DNA of 34,730 nucleotides from DATFYM01 sp035315065 (GTDB lineage Bacteria > Acidobacteriota > Terriglobia > UBA7540), in contig DATFYM010000074.1 of assembly GCA_035315065.1 (NCBI GenBank), positions 1 through 34,730 of the forward strand, given 5' to 3'. Positions 23,981 to 32,923 of this stretch are shown here, piece after piece; the first letter of the stretch is position 1; every line of letters starts with the position of its first letter. The notes beneath the pieces are model-generated. The model was given only the letters and a program-made list of their open reading frames with translations, had not been told where the DNA came from and searched no databases. Position numbers and translations under genes: made by a program.

Positions 23981-26335
23981 ATTTCACCGAGTGCTGCGGC
24001 TTTGCTCAAGGCATTCCTCCCCGCGCCCACCAACGACGATCCGCAGAACCACGACGGCTTTAACTATATCCAATCGTTCTCGGTACCCCAGAACTCGTAC
24101 CAGAACGTCGTCCGCGGCGATTGGAATATCAGCGACAACACCAAGGTGTACGTCACGTGGAGCCGTCAACGCGAGACCCAGAATCAACCGCTGGGCCTGT
24201 GGGCAGGCTCTGGTTCGGACTGGGCGGTTCCGGATGCCACCAACGTCATCGGAGGCAATGGCTCCGATTTTGTCACGGTCAGCTTAGTGCACATCTTTTC
24301 GCCGACCATGACCAGTGAAACCAAGTACGGCTATACCAAAATCAATTTCCCCAACGCGCCGGCGGATCCCACGAAGTTGTTGCGCGCGGACCTGCCCGGT
24401 TTCAGCTTGAAGGGGATCTACGGCAATCCAACGGTGCCGGACCTCACCAGTTGGAGCGACTCGATCCCCAATCTCGGCGGGTCAAACCTGGGCGCGGACT
24501 TTCACCCCACGATGATCTGCTACAAGGGTATCCCTAGCGCGACGGAGAATCTGACCAAGGTGATCGGAACCCACACCACCAAGTACGGCTTCTATTTTGA
24601 GCACGTCTATAACCGGCAGGACAACTGGGGACAGTACATGGGGGTATTCTATTACCAGCAATGGTCCTCTCCCACCGGCAACAACTATACCGACGCCCTG
24701 ATGGGCATTGGCCAAGGAAGCTACTTCGAGGCAGCCCTGCCGCCTCCGTCGACCCTCGCGCAGAACGATACTGACTTCTACGCCCAGGACGACTGGAAGG
24801 TAAACCGCAGGCTTACCGTCCAGTACGGCATTCGGTTCGAGCACTACGCCAAACCGTACGACGGGGATGGCATTGGCATGGCCGTCTTCAGTCCCGCCTT
24901 GTACCAGAGTGATCCGGCCAAGTTCGCCCTGAATGAGACCAATACCGGTATCGTGTGGAACAAGATCGACAAGTCGATTCCCCTTTCCGGTGCCACCAGC
25001 CAGTTCCTCTTCTTCTCGCCCCGCCTTGGCGCTGCCTATGACTTGTTCGGGACGGGCAAGACGATCCTCCGGGGCGGCTGGGGTAAGTACCGTGCTTACG
25101 ACTCGGTCCAGAGCAACAATTACACCGGGCCGGTGGATACTGCTTTGGGTTCCGTAGGTTGGTCATGCGGTGGAAACGATCCCAACTGCCCAACGTGGGA
25201 GGCGATTGACACCCACGCCCAAGCCCCGCCTACCTTTGGCAACGCGCAAATCGGGGCAGCCTCCACCGTCACCGTGTACAATCCCAACGACCATCAGCAA
25301 CCGCTGATAACCAATTACGTTTTTTCCATCGACCAACGGGTGCCCGGCCAGTTCCTGGTGGAGGCGTCTTACGTTGGCAACCACAGTAACTTTTTGCAGG
25401 CTCAACCCAACATCAACGCGGTCCCGGTGGGTGGACTGTTCAAGCTAAGCTGTACCATCACGGCTACCTCCTGCCAGAACACGGCCCGCCCTTACCAGAA
25501 TCTCGGCACCATGAACGAGAGCTTGACTACAGGCATTGCACGGTACGACTCGCTGCAGTTGAGCTTGCTCCGCAACATCGGCTTCCTCAGCTTGAACGCC
25601 AATTACACCTGGTCCAAAGCCCTGGGCGATTTCGGCAACTTCCCTACCGGCACCATGGCTGACTATGGGCAGAACTTCTACCGCGGGGTTTCCCCCAACA
25701 ATCGTGCGAAGGTCTTGAACCTCTCCTACGTCTTCAACCTTCCACGCACAAGCCAAGGCAACAAGCTCTCGAGAGGGTTGGTGAACGGCTGGCAGATTTC
25801 AGGCATCACCACCTTCCAAAGCGGTGCTAATGAGACCTCCCAGTCTTGGAACCTGAACTACTCGCAAGCCAACCTGACCCAGACGAACCCGGATGGCACC
25901 ACGACGACTCTCGCCTATTACGACAACGTTCATCTGTTGGGGACTCCGGACTTCACCCAGCAGCCTACCATTACCTGCAACCCGAAGAAGGGCTTGACGC
26001 TTCCCCATGAGTACCTCAATCCGAATTGCTTTGCGCCCGCCACTGCCAACGGTGGGTTTGGGACGGGTGGGATGCCTTATCTGCCGGGTCCGATGTTTTG
26101 GCAAAGCGACCTCTCGCTGATGAAGAACTTCAGGATCACGGAACGGCAGAACCTCCAGTTCCGTTTCGCAGCCTTCAACTTCCTGAACCATGACCTGCCG
26201 TCGTTCACCAGTGGCGACAGCAACCTCCATGCCAGTTTCAATGCTCAGGGCCAACTGTCGAATCCCAACTTCGGCATTGCCCAATATGCGTTCGGACACC
26301 GGATCATGGAACTGGGAATCAAATACACCTTCTAG
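23981..26335 (+). pseudogene. TonB-dependent receptor-like protein (Oar type), 5' part missing
   Basis: The frame is open from 23597, but codons before 23981 are the antisense of the malectin gene. From ISPSAAALLKAFLPAP onward it reads as the barrel part of an Oar-type receptor: WSRQRETQ, FSPTMTSETKYGYTKINFPN, YAQDDWKVNRRLTVQYGIRFEHY, FFSPRLGAAYDLFGTGKTILRGGWGKYRAYDS (split here as separate strands), VEASYVGNHS, LVNGWQISGITTFQSG and a final MELGIKYTF with terminal Phe. About 785 residues remain. The signal peptide, carboxypeptidase-regulatory domain and plug, about 330 residues in the intact paralogue at 12750, are absent, so it should not reach the outer membrane. The remaining frame has no stop or visible frameshift over 2.3 kb, so the loss is recent or is an assembly join. 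Confidence 0.8.
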
Positions 26336-26368
26336 AATGCGTCGGTGTCGCAATCTAGGATTCACTGT

Positions 26369-26402
26369 GGGGTGGCCTGAAAGGGCCACCCCTTTGTTTT
26401 GT
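26369..26402 (+). terminator. Rho-independent terminator after the truncated receptor gene
   Basis: GGGGTGGCC (26369-26377) pairs with GGCCACCCC (26384-26392) around a 6-nt loop, followed by TTTGTTTTG. It starts 33 bp after the stop. The remaining 230 bp to the next gene hold nothing else I recognise. Confidence 0.85.
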
Positions 26403-26635
26403 CGGCATTCGGTAAGCCTGCGTTACGCGCGTGCAATTCTATGCTCGGTAGGCTGGTGCGCGAGAAGTTGTGAAAACCGATGACACGTCACCCCCCTGAA
26501 CTGCCTGTCCGGGCGGATTCCCGCGAGGGTGCGCAGCTTGGGGCGTTTTGGCAACAATATTTATGGAGACCAGCGGCGGGCGTAGCCCAGGCGCCGGCGG
26601 CTTCCCGAGATCATTCGCGCTACAATCGCACGGGT

Positions 26636-27661
26636 ATGCGAGGAAAAGGGATCACTTACGACACCGGATTTCTCAGCGCCGGCACAAGCACCCGCGAGCC
26701 ATTCGATCCGGCGGTGGTGGGGCGCGAGATTCGCATCATCCGCGATGACCTGCATTGCAACGCCGTGCGCGTCACCGGAGGGCATCCCGAGCGACTGGAG
26801 ATTGCCGCGAAGCATGCGGCCGACGGGGGCCTCGAAGTTTGGTTCTCACCGTTTACGAACGGCCTGACCTGTGAGGAACTGCTCGCGTTGCTCGCCGATT
26901 GCGCTGAGCGCGCGGAACGCCTGCGCAGGCGGGGTGCCGAAGTCGTGCTCCTCGCCGGCTCCGAGCTCAGCTTGTTTACCATCGGCTTCCTGCCTGGTGA
27001 CAGCCTTGCAGATCGGCTGGCGCTGTTGGCGTCGCCGCATCGCCTGCGCCCGCTGATCGCTGGGATGCGTGCCCGCTTTAACGAGTTCCTGGGCAAGGCC
27101 GTCGAGGTGGTCCGCACGCGGTTCGGCGGAAAACTGAGCTACGCCTCGCTTCCCCTCGAGGGCGTCGATTGGGGGCCGTTCGATATCATCTCGACGGATG
27201 CCTGCTATCGTACGGCGGAGAACGCCCCGCGCTTCCGCGACGACATCCGCGCGTTTGTCGCGCAAGGCAGAGCGCTCGGGAAGCCCGTGGCCATCACTGA
27301 GTTCGGGTGCACTACCTACCGCGGCGCGGCCAATCTGGGCCTTTTCGATTCCATCATCGAGTGGGGCGATGGCTCCCGGCCTGTCCGACTAAAGGGTGAA
27401 TACACGCGCGACGAAGACGAGCAGGCCCGGGATATCAGCGAATTGCTGGACGTCTTCGAGACCGAGGGCGTTGACAGCGTGTTCGTGAACACGTTCGCGC
27501 GTTACGACCTGCCGCACCGCAGTGCACCGCACGAAGATTTCGACATGGCAAGCTTCGGCTTGGTTAAGGTGCTGGAAGGGCGCCGTGGTCAGCGCTACCC
27601 CGACATGCCGTGGGAGCCCAAGGCCGCGTTCACCACCTTGGCGCACCGCTACGGCGGGTAA
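26636..27661 (+). CDS. TIM-barrel glycosidase-like protein (cytoplasmic)
   Basis: This 341-residue protein has the layout of a retaining glycoside hydrolase of clan-A type: a strand-end Glu in LLAGSELSLF (E110) and a second in AITEFGC (E222), with barrel strands such as IRIIRDDLHCNAVRVTGG, LEVWFSPFTNG, FDIISTDACYR and VDSVFVNTFARYDLP. Similar actinobacterial and other proteins are, as I recall, labelled 'abortive infection protein', a label I would not trust here. No signal peptide is present with the start at 26636, which is chosen because family similarity begins at RGKGITYDTGF; earlier codons look non-coding. No Shine-Dalgarno precedes this ATG, but TACAAT (26621-26626) ends 9 bp before it, so a leaderless transcript is possible. 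The substrate is unknown. Confidence 0.65.
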   Translation: MRGKGITYDTGFLSAGTSTREPFDPAVVGREIRIIRDDLHCNAVRVTGGHPERLEIAAKHAADGGLEVWFSPFTNGLTCEELLALLADCAERAERLRRRGAEVVLLAGSELSLFTIGFLPGDSLADRLALLASPHRLRPLIAGMRARFNEFLGKAVEVVRTRFGGKLSYASLPLEGVDWGPFDIISTDACYRTAENAPRFRDDIRAFVAQGRALGKPVAITEFGCTTYRGAANLGLFDSIIEWGDGSRPVRLKGEYTRDEDEQARDISELLDVFETEGVDSVFVNTFARYDLPHRSAPHEDFDMASFGLVKVLEGRRGQRYPDMPWEPKAAFTTLAHRYGG

Positions 27662-27716
27662 AAAACACGGGCGGACAGGCCAACGCGGAACATATTCGCC
27701 AGTCCTGGCGGTTTTC

Positions 27717-27783
27717 GTAGCGGCGCCCTTTAGGGCGGCACCTTGAATTCAACAGGATGCCCGGCTAAGCCGGCCTCTAGGGG
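27717..27783. repeat. Double-hairpin REP-like element
   Basis: CGCCCTTTAGGGCG (27724-27737) and CCGGCTAAGCCGG (27761-27773) are two perfect or near-perfect hairpins 23 bp apart in the gap between two convergent genes. The pair could also act as a bidirectional transcription stop, but no T-tract follows either. Confidence 0.6.
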
Positions 27784-27846
27784 GGCCCAAAGAGGTTTCT
27801 TCATCAGCCTGCTAAACTAAATATAACTAACACTTTGCCCATTACA

Positions 27847-30096
27847 TTAATTCCGTATGTACTCACTTGTGAGCGAATTCTTTGCAGTGAGCAACTGCTT
27901 GGGCGTGCCTTCGAACATGACCTTGCCGCCCTTCGTGCCGCCTTCGGGGCCCATATCGATGATCCAGTCTGCATTTTTGATCACCCTGGTGTTATGTTCG
28001 ATCACGATAACCGTGTTGCCGGCATCCACGAGGCGGTTCATGATCTCCAGCAGGTGGCTGAGATCCGACATGTGTAAACCGGTTGTGGGCTCATCCAGCA
28101 CATAGATGCTGCCTTGTTTGTGTAGTTCACTCGCCAGTTTGAGGCGCTGGCATTCGCCACCGGAGAGCGTGCTCAACGGCTGACCCAGGGTCAGGTAATC
28201 CAGGCCCACGTCGCTCATGGCCTGTAGCTTGCGGGTGATCTTGTCGATCTTGAAGTATTCGAGCGCCTGGCTGACCGTCATTTCCAGCACATCGTTGATC
28301 GATCTTCCGTGGAGCTTGTATTCCAGCACTTCATCTTTAAATCGTTTGCCCTCGCAGATCTCACATGGCGACTTGACCTCGCCCAGCGCGGGGATCTCCG
28401 TGTAGATCACGCCCAGTCCTTGGCAGGTCTCGCAGGCGCCTTCCGAATTGAAGCTGAACAGGGATGGGCTCACCTGGTTCGCGGCCGCGAAGGCCTTTCG
28501 CACCTCGTCCATGATGCCGGTATAGGTGCCGGGATTGGACCGGCTCGAAACACCCACCGGGGATTGGTCGATCACAATGGAGTCCGGGTGTTGACGTAGA
28601 AAGGTCTGATGAATCAACGAGCTCTTCCCCGAACCCGCCACACCGGTGATCGCCGTGAGTACACCCTTCGGGATGTCCACGCTCACGTTCTGCAAGTTGT
28701 TGGCTTTGGCATTCTTAATCGACAGTTTTCCACTGGGGGAACGGAAATCGCTTTTAATCGAAACCGACTGTGTCAGATGTTTTCCGGTCAGCGTGTCCGC
28801 GCTCAACAGGTTCTTGAACGGACCTTCGTACATGATCTGGCCGCCCTGACTCCCGGCCTGCGGACCCACGTCCACGATATGGTCAGCCACTTTAATGACG
28901 TCAGGATCATGTTCTACCACCAGAACCGTATTTCCTCGATCGCGCAATTGTTGCAGAAGTTCATTCAAGCGATGCACATCACGCGGGTGAAGACCCACGC
29001 TGGGCTCGTCGAACACATACATCACGTCCACCAGGCTGCTGCTCAGGTGTTTGACGATCTTAACGCGCTGCGATTCGCCGCCGGAGAGCGTGTCGGTTTC
29101 ACGATTTAAGGTGAGATATTCGAGGCCGATATCCACGAGATATTGGAGGCGCTGGATCAGTGTTTTCAAAATGGGTGTGGCTTGCGGTTCCTTGATCGTC
29201 TTGATCACACCGATCAACTGGCCCACTTCCATCGAGGCCAGCTCCGCGATGTTGTATCCGCCGATCTTGCACTTCAGCACTTCCTGACTTAAGCGCGCGC
29301 CCTTGCACACCGTGCACGGCGCCATCGTGATGTAAGGCGCCACGGCCTTTTGTGTACGTTCCGACATGGTCTTCACGTCGCGCGTGATATACTTGGCGGT
29401 AAATCTGCTGAAAATGCCTTCGCACGTTAAATTGAAGTCCTTGCCTCCAACGCTGGTTTTCAGTTTATAGGGTTTGCTGTATAAAAGCAGTCCCATTTCC
29501 TTTTCGCTGAACTTCGAAAGCTTCTTGTCCATATCGAAGAGTTTCGACCGGCCGAGGAAGTTCCAGCCCCAACTGTCGACGGCATATTCACTGAATAAGA
29601 TCGCGCCTTCGTTCAGGGTTTTGGATTTATCGAGGAACAGATCCACGTCAACGCCCACCTTGCGGCCGAGGCCGTTGCAGTTCGGGCACATGCCCTTGGG
29701 GTCGTTGAAAGAGAAGACATTCGCATGTCCCACGTGCGGTTTGCCGATGTGGGAATACAACCGGCGCAGCACCGGGTAGATGTCGGTGATCGTGCCCATC
29801 GTCGAATGGGAGCCGCCGCCAAGCCGTTTCTGGTCCACGACGATCGGCATGCTCAGGTTCTCAATGGCATCGGCGTCCGGCTGGGAGTAGCGCGGCAGAA
29901 AGGTGCGGATGAACATGCTGAAATTCTCGTTCATCTGGCGTTGTGCCTCGGTCGCGACGGTATCGAAGACGATCGACGATTTGCCGGAACCCGAAACGCC
30001 GGTGAAGATGGTGATCTTGCGTTTGGGGATGCGCAGGGAGACGTTCTTGAGATTATTCTCGCGCGCACCGCGGATCTCAATGTATTCCTGAGACAT
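27847..30096 (-). CDS. Compact UvrA-like ATPase
   Basis: This 749-residue twin-ABC ATPase of the UvrA superfamily is much shorter than canonical UvrA (about 940). The start at 30096 follows GAGGAAACC and fits the family N-terminus EYIEIRGARENNLKNV. Walker A motifs GVSGSGKSS (33-41) and GVAGSGKSS, and signatures LSGGESQR and LSGGECQR are complete. Zinc-binding Cys pairs are visible: CPNCNGLG, CTVCKGARL, CETCQGLG with CEICEGKR. The reduced length suggests loss of the UvrB-binding and insertion regions, as in UvrA2/DrrC-type proteins linked to drug or DNA-damage tolerance rather than standard excision repair. Third codon positions look visibly AT-richer than neighbouring genes, hinting at horizontal transfer. 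It diverges from a DUF1801 gene with a 127-bp shared upstream region. Confidence 0.88.
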   Translation of the reverse strand: MSQEYIEIRGARENNLKNVSLRIPKRKITIFTGVSGSGKSSIVFDTVATEAQRQMNENFSMFIRTFLPRYSQPDADAIENLSMPIVVDQKRLGGGSHSTMGTITDIYPVLRRLYSHIGKPHVGHANVFSFNDPKGMCPNCNGLGRKVGVDVDLFLDKSKTLNEGAILFSEYAVDSWGWNFLGRSKLFDMDKKLSKFSEKEMGLLLYSKPYKLKTSVGGKDFNLTCEGIFSRFTAKYITRDVKTMSERTQKAVAPYITMAPCTVCKGARLSQEVLKCKIGGYNIAELASMEVGQLIGVIKTIKEPQATPILKTLIQRLQYLVDIGLEYLTLNRETDTLSGGESQRVKIVKHLSSSLVDVMYVFDEPSVGLHPRDVHRLNELLQQLRDRGNTVLVVEHDPDVIKVADHIVDVGPQAGSQGGQIMYEGPFKNLLSADTLTGKHLTQSVSIKSDFRSPSGKLSIKNAKANNLQNVSVDIPKGVLTAITGVAGSGKSSLIHQTFLRQHPDSIVIDQSPVGVSSRSNPGTYTGIMDEVRKAFAAANQVSPSLFSFNSEGACETCQGLGVIYTEIPALGEVKSPCEICEGKRFKDEVLEYKLHGRSINDVLEMTVSQALEYFKIDKITRKLQAMSDVGLDYLTLGQPLSTLSGGECQRLKLASELHKQGSIYVLDEPTTGLHMSDLSHLLEIMNRLVDAGNTVIVIEHNTRVIKNADWIIDMGPEGGTKGGKVMFEGTPKQLLTAKNSLTSEYIRN

Positions 30097-30223
30097 GGTT
30101 TCCTCTACGGTTTGAACAAACTGGCCGTCGCGCAGGCGCACGGCTCCAAAGTATCCTACACTCTTTGCGGGAGGGAAGGTAGCAACGTAACCATAGATCC
30201 CGAAAGCAGAAAGTGGAGCGACG

Positions 30224-30625
30224 ATGAGAACGGAATTGCTGCGATTCAAGGGCGTTGTCGAGCGGGATCCCGCCATCGATGTGTGGATGAAAGAGCATGC
30301 AGGTGAATTGGGAGCCATCGCGCATCAGTGGTTTGAGGTGATGCGAAAGTGCGGAGACGAAGTCCGGGAGCTTTTGCATGATGGCTGTCCGGTTGCATGT
30401 TTGGGAGATGCGCCCTTCGGCTACGTCAATGTGTTCACCTCGCACGTAAACGTGGGGTTCTTTCACGGCGCAGCGCTGTCGGATCCTGCCCGCTTGTTGC
30501 AAGGCACCGGCAAGTTCATGCGCCATGTGAAACTGAGACCGGGAACGGCCACCAACGCCGCAGCGCTAAGCAGGCTCATCGATACGGCGTACTCGGACAT
30601 AAAGGCGCGCGTCGAAAACGGCTAG
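30224..30625 (+). CDS. DUF1801 domain protein
   Basis: This 133-residue protein has the DUF1801/YdhG-like fold: ELGAIAHQWFEVMRKCGDEVRELLHDGCPVACLGDAPFGYVNVF, then HVNVGFFHGAALSDPARLLQG and TGKFMRHVKL. The family is small and cytoplasmic, and its role is unclear; some members are called iron-chaperone-like. GTGGAGCG lies just before the ATG. Its TAG stop overlaps the stop of the convergent membrane-protein gene inside a CTAG palindrome (30622-30625). A second DUF1801 gene of another subtype lies at 31718-32167. Confidence 0.8.
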   Translation: MRTELLRFKGVVERDPAIDVWMKEHAGELGAIAHQWFEVMRKCGDEVRELLHDGCPVACLGDAPFGYVNVFTSHVNVGFFHGAALSDPARLLQGTGKFMRHVKLRPGTATNAAALSRLIDTAYSDIKARVENG

Positions 30626-31380
30626 CTACCTAATGTTGTTGTGTTTTCATTAAGCCGATACTCGCCGAGGAGATCAGCGAGAATCCATGCTGCTCCGGCA
30701 ATCGCGAAGGTCTCGGCGTTTTCGCCCCAATTCGTATGATTGTGGGGATCCGAGAGAAGCAACGGTACCCACACGAGTACCCCAAAGATCACGAGCATCA
30801 TTGTCAAAAGGCGAGTCGCGAGAAGTGCCATTCGATTCGTAAGAAGAGCCACAGCCGCAAGTGCGAACAAAACAGTCGTCGTTACCGCCCAAAACATCTG
30901 AGTTGGCGGAACCCACTTCGGGACAAGTTTGGCGGTAGCGTCAAGATAAAACGCCTGTTCGAGGGTAAAGGAAGCGGCACAGATGCCCAAAAGAATGCGG
31001 CCGATGCGATGAAGCCTTACCCCTGACCATGCCGAAGACAAGCGCGCATAAACGATCGCCGCTCCGGTAAAGAGAGAGAACTGCTCGAAGAAGTTGCCCC
31101 AGCTATTGTAGATCCGCGGTGTGGCGACTATTGGTGGCACGCACCGTAGGGCGAAGAGAAGATAAACCGCACGCAGGACGGCTGCGCCCGTTTTCGCGGT
31201 CCGACGGAACTGAATCGCAGCGCCGCCGAGGATCTCGGCGGCGGCGGATGGGTAGACAATGTAACGCGGTAGATGCCAGCCGTTGTAGTCGTGCCAGGCC
31301 AGCGTGATGAGGCCAAACGCCAAAGCCGCCACTCCAAACACATGACGGCCGAGGTTTGAACTAGGCGTTGTTACGGTCAT
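30622..31380 (-). CDS. Multi-pass inner-membrane protein, function unknown
   Basis: This 252-residue protein has about seven hydrophobic helices: VFGVAALAFGLITLAW, YPSAAAEILGGAAIQF, AVLRAVYLLFALRCV, FSLFTGAAIVYARL, IGRILLGICAASFTLEQAFYL, FWAVTTTVLFALAAVALL and LLTMMLVIFGVLVWVPLLL, then a short segment near FAIAGAAWILADLL. The pattern resembles DoxX-like or related small membrane families but I do not recognise a defining motif. No ribosome-binding site is seen before the ATG at 31380. It is convergent with and overlaps the DUF1801 gene by 4 nt. Confidence 0.7.
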   Translation of the reverse strand: MTVTTPSSNLGRHVFGVAALAFGLITLAWHDYNGWHLPRYIVYPSAAAEILGGAAIQFRRTAKTGAAVLRAVYLLFALRCVPPIVATPRIYNSWGNFFEQFSLFTGAAIVYARLSSAWSGVRLHRIGRILLGICAASFTLEQAFYLDATAKLVPKWVPPTQMFWAVTTTVLFALAAVALLTNRMALLATRLLTMMLVIFGVLVWVPLLLSDPHNHTNWGENAETFAIAGAAWILADLLGEYRLNENTTTLGS

Positions 31381-31543
31381 TTGTTTTCAAGAGCGAGAAC
31401 TCCACAGTATAAGAACCATGCTGGGGCTACCTGCTCCGCGAGCGTGTTTGGTGCATTGTTTTGCGATCCCCTCGATTCACGAATCTTGAGCCGCCTGACG
31501 CGGCCAGTTGGGCGTTTCAATACCGAACTGCTTGGCGTATGAC

Positions 31544-31696
31544 GCAGCAGGGTAGCGCAGACGTAGCCGCCGTTTGGCTTCGTCTGCGGCTTCTCCCTTG
31601 GGCATTAACTGATATATGAATGTCCGACTACGTTGTTGCCCTCTTAAGAACCGCGGAGGAAGCTGAACTACGCTACCTCCGCGCTACCCTGCTGCC
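31544..31696. repeat. REP-like palindromic element, copy A (GTAGCGCAGAC family)
   Basis: GCAGCAGGGTAGCGCAGAC (about 31544) is the reverse complement, with a few mismatches, of the block ending GCGCTACCCTGCTGC (31696). The inner parts also form hairpins: GCAGACG...CGTCTGC (31557-31587) and CCGCGGAGG...CCTCCGCG (31651-31684). It shares the order hairpin, spacer, TTAAGAACCGC, hairpin with copy B. It occupies the 31381-31717 gap; nothing else is recognised there. Confidence 0.7.
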
Positions 31697-31717
31697 GGGC
31701 CGGGACCGGCGATGAAG

Positions 31718-32167
31718 CTAGTCGGCCCGCTTGCTGCTCGCTCGCCGGGGCTTCGGCTTGGACTTCCCCTTGCTCTTGCCCTTGAGATTGAGCGCCACTG
31801 CAGCGCGGATGAGATCCTTCAAGGCTGCCCCATCGACCTCGTCGCCTTCGTGGATGTCGATGGCGCGCCTGGCATTCCCTCCGAGGCTGGAGTTGAATAG
31901 ACCTGAAGGGTCCTCGAGCGCAGCTCCCTTGGCAAATGTCATCTTGACGACGTTCTTGTACGTCTCTCCCGTGCAGACGATGCCGCCGCGGGACCAGACC
32001 GGTGTTCCGGGGTTCGTGGGTTTCACCCACTTCAACTCTTCGACGATCTCAGGGTCTGCCTCGTGGATGATCTCGCGCACTTTCGCGAGCGTCTTCCCGC
32101 GCCAGTCTCCAAGTTCCTTGATCTTCTCATCGATTAATGCCGAGGCGGATTCCCCGGGCCTTCGCAT
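31718..32167 (-). CDS. DUF1801 domain protein with basic tail
   Basis: This 149-residue protein has a DUF1801 core: SALIDEKIKELGDWRGKTLAKVREII, ADPEIVEELKWVKP, PVWSRGGIVCTGETYKNVVKMTFAKGA, then SLGGNARRAIDIHEGDEV. The last 20 residues are Lys/Arg/Ser rich (KGKSKGKSKPKPRRASSK), which could bind nucleic acid. The start at 32167 follows GGAGG by 5 bp; a TTG at 32179 would add four residues. Immediately upstream the DNA is the cut end of a ParE-like toxin gene, so the promoter region of this gene was probably formed at that junction. Confidence 0.82.
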   Translation of the reverse strand: MRRPGESASALIDEKIKELGDWRGKTLAKVREIIHEADPEIVEELKWVKPTNPGTPVWSRGGIVCTGETYKNVVKMTFAKGAALEDPSGLFNSSLGGNARRAIDIHEGDEVDGAALKDLIRAAVALNLKGKSKGKSKPKPRRASSKRAD

Positions 32168-32175
32168 GTACACCT

Positions 32176-32285
32176 CCAAATGGCTTCCACCACGCGGGCA
32201 GCGGCGGGATCATCGCGGGCGATGAAGGCGGCTTCGGCATCGAGGTTGGCCAGCGCCCGTTTCAGCCAGCGGATCTCCAGCGCTA
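32176..32285 (-). pseudogene. ParE/RelE-family toxin, N-terminal remnant
   Basis: The readable part is ALEIRWLKRALANLDAEAAFIARDD and PAAARVVEAIW, the first helices of a ParE-type toxin. After that the frame enters the DUF1801 leader and gene (RCTCEGPGN) and the toxin's beta-sheet core is absent. The codon where an initiator ATG would be expected, just before GCGCTGGAG, is ATA, so the start also seems lost. It overlaps the end of the RHH antitoxin frame by a few bases, as intact parDE operons do. Confidence 0.65.
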
Positions 32286-32546
32286 TCGGGCACGTGCGCT
32301 CCGCCTGGGGCTGGTCCACTTCTTCACCACGCGGCGAACCTCGGACGGAGAGGCAAACTCTCCCCGGTCAGCTTCCGCCAGCGCCTTGCGGGTTTCCTCG
32401 ATCTGTCACTCGTTCGCCTTCACGTATTCGCGGATCGCTTCCGTCGCCACAAACGAGCGGCTGCGGCGCTGCGCCTTCGCCAAACGGTCCAGCCGTTCCC
32501 GCAGCTCGGGTTCCAAGCGTACCGTCACTACCGGCGTGGTCGCCAT
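32283..32546 (-). pseudogene. Ribbon-helix-helix (CopG/ParD-like) antitoxin with internal stop
   Basis: From ATG 32546, preceded by GGAGT, the frame reads TPVVTVRLEPELRERLDRLA, RRSRSFVATEAIREYVKANE, then TGA at 32406-32408, then continues in the same frame as QIEETRKALAEADRGEF, ASPSEVRRVVKKW to TAG at 32283. Relatives have Trp at that position (NEWQIEE), so TGG to TGA is the simplest lesion. The first 46 residues still contain the complete RHH DNA-binding fold, so a shortened DNA-binding protein without the toxin-binding tail could be made. The toxin gene after it is truncated. Confidence 0.75.
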
Positions 32547-32608
32547 GATGCACTCCTAACACGACTGAATACACGCGATTTTACCATGTCCAAAAGACGC
32601 GGGAAAAG

Positions 32609-32770
32609 CGCGTAGCGCAGACTCTCGCATCTCAGAGAATCTGCGGCTTTCCCCCTGCCACGACCCACGGTTCTGGGCTTTGATCGCCGCAGCCGCATGT
32701 TCACAAAAAGTGGAAGTTTACCGTGTTAAGAACCGCAGACTCTGAACGGCACAAAGTCTGCGGTACCCCC
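32609..32770. repeat. REP-like palindromic element, copy B (GTAGCGCAGAC family)
   Basis: Hairpin 1 is GTAGCGCAGACTCTCG with GAGAATCTGCGGC (32612-32647). After about 75 bp TTAAGAACCGCAGACT...AGTCTGCGGTA forms hairpin 2 (32726-32765). Arms and order match copy A. Between 32771 and 32923 the DNA is unassigned: one minus-strand frame stays open for about 50 codons with a protein-like look (RRALEDLLVLLLS), perhaps a gene remnant, but no family is recognised. Confidence 0.65.
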
Positions 32771-32923
32771 CTTCAGCAGTCGGCGGTACGTGGTCAGCCG
32801 CTCGCGGGTGTGGTCGCCAGGCGGCGACAGAAGAAGTACAAGTAGATCCTCCAGAGCACGCCGCGTCCCTTTGGGTAGGAAAGGGCACGGAACACCGTCC
32901 TCCCCACCGTTTTCACTGTCCGA

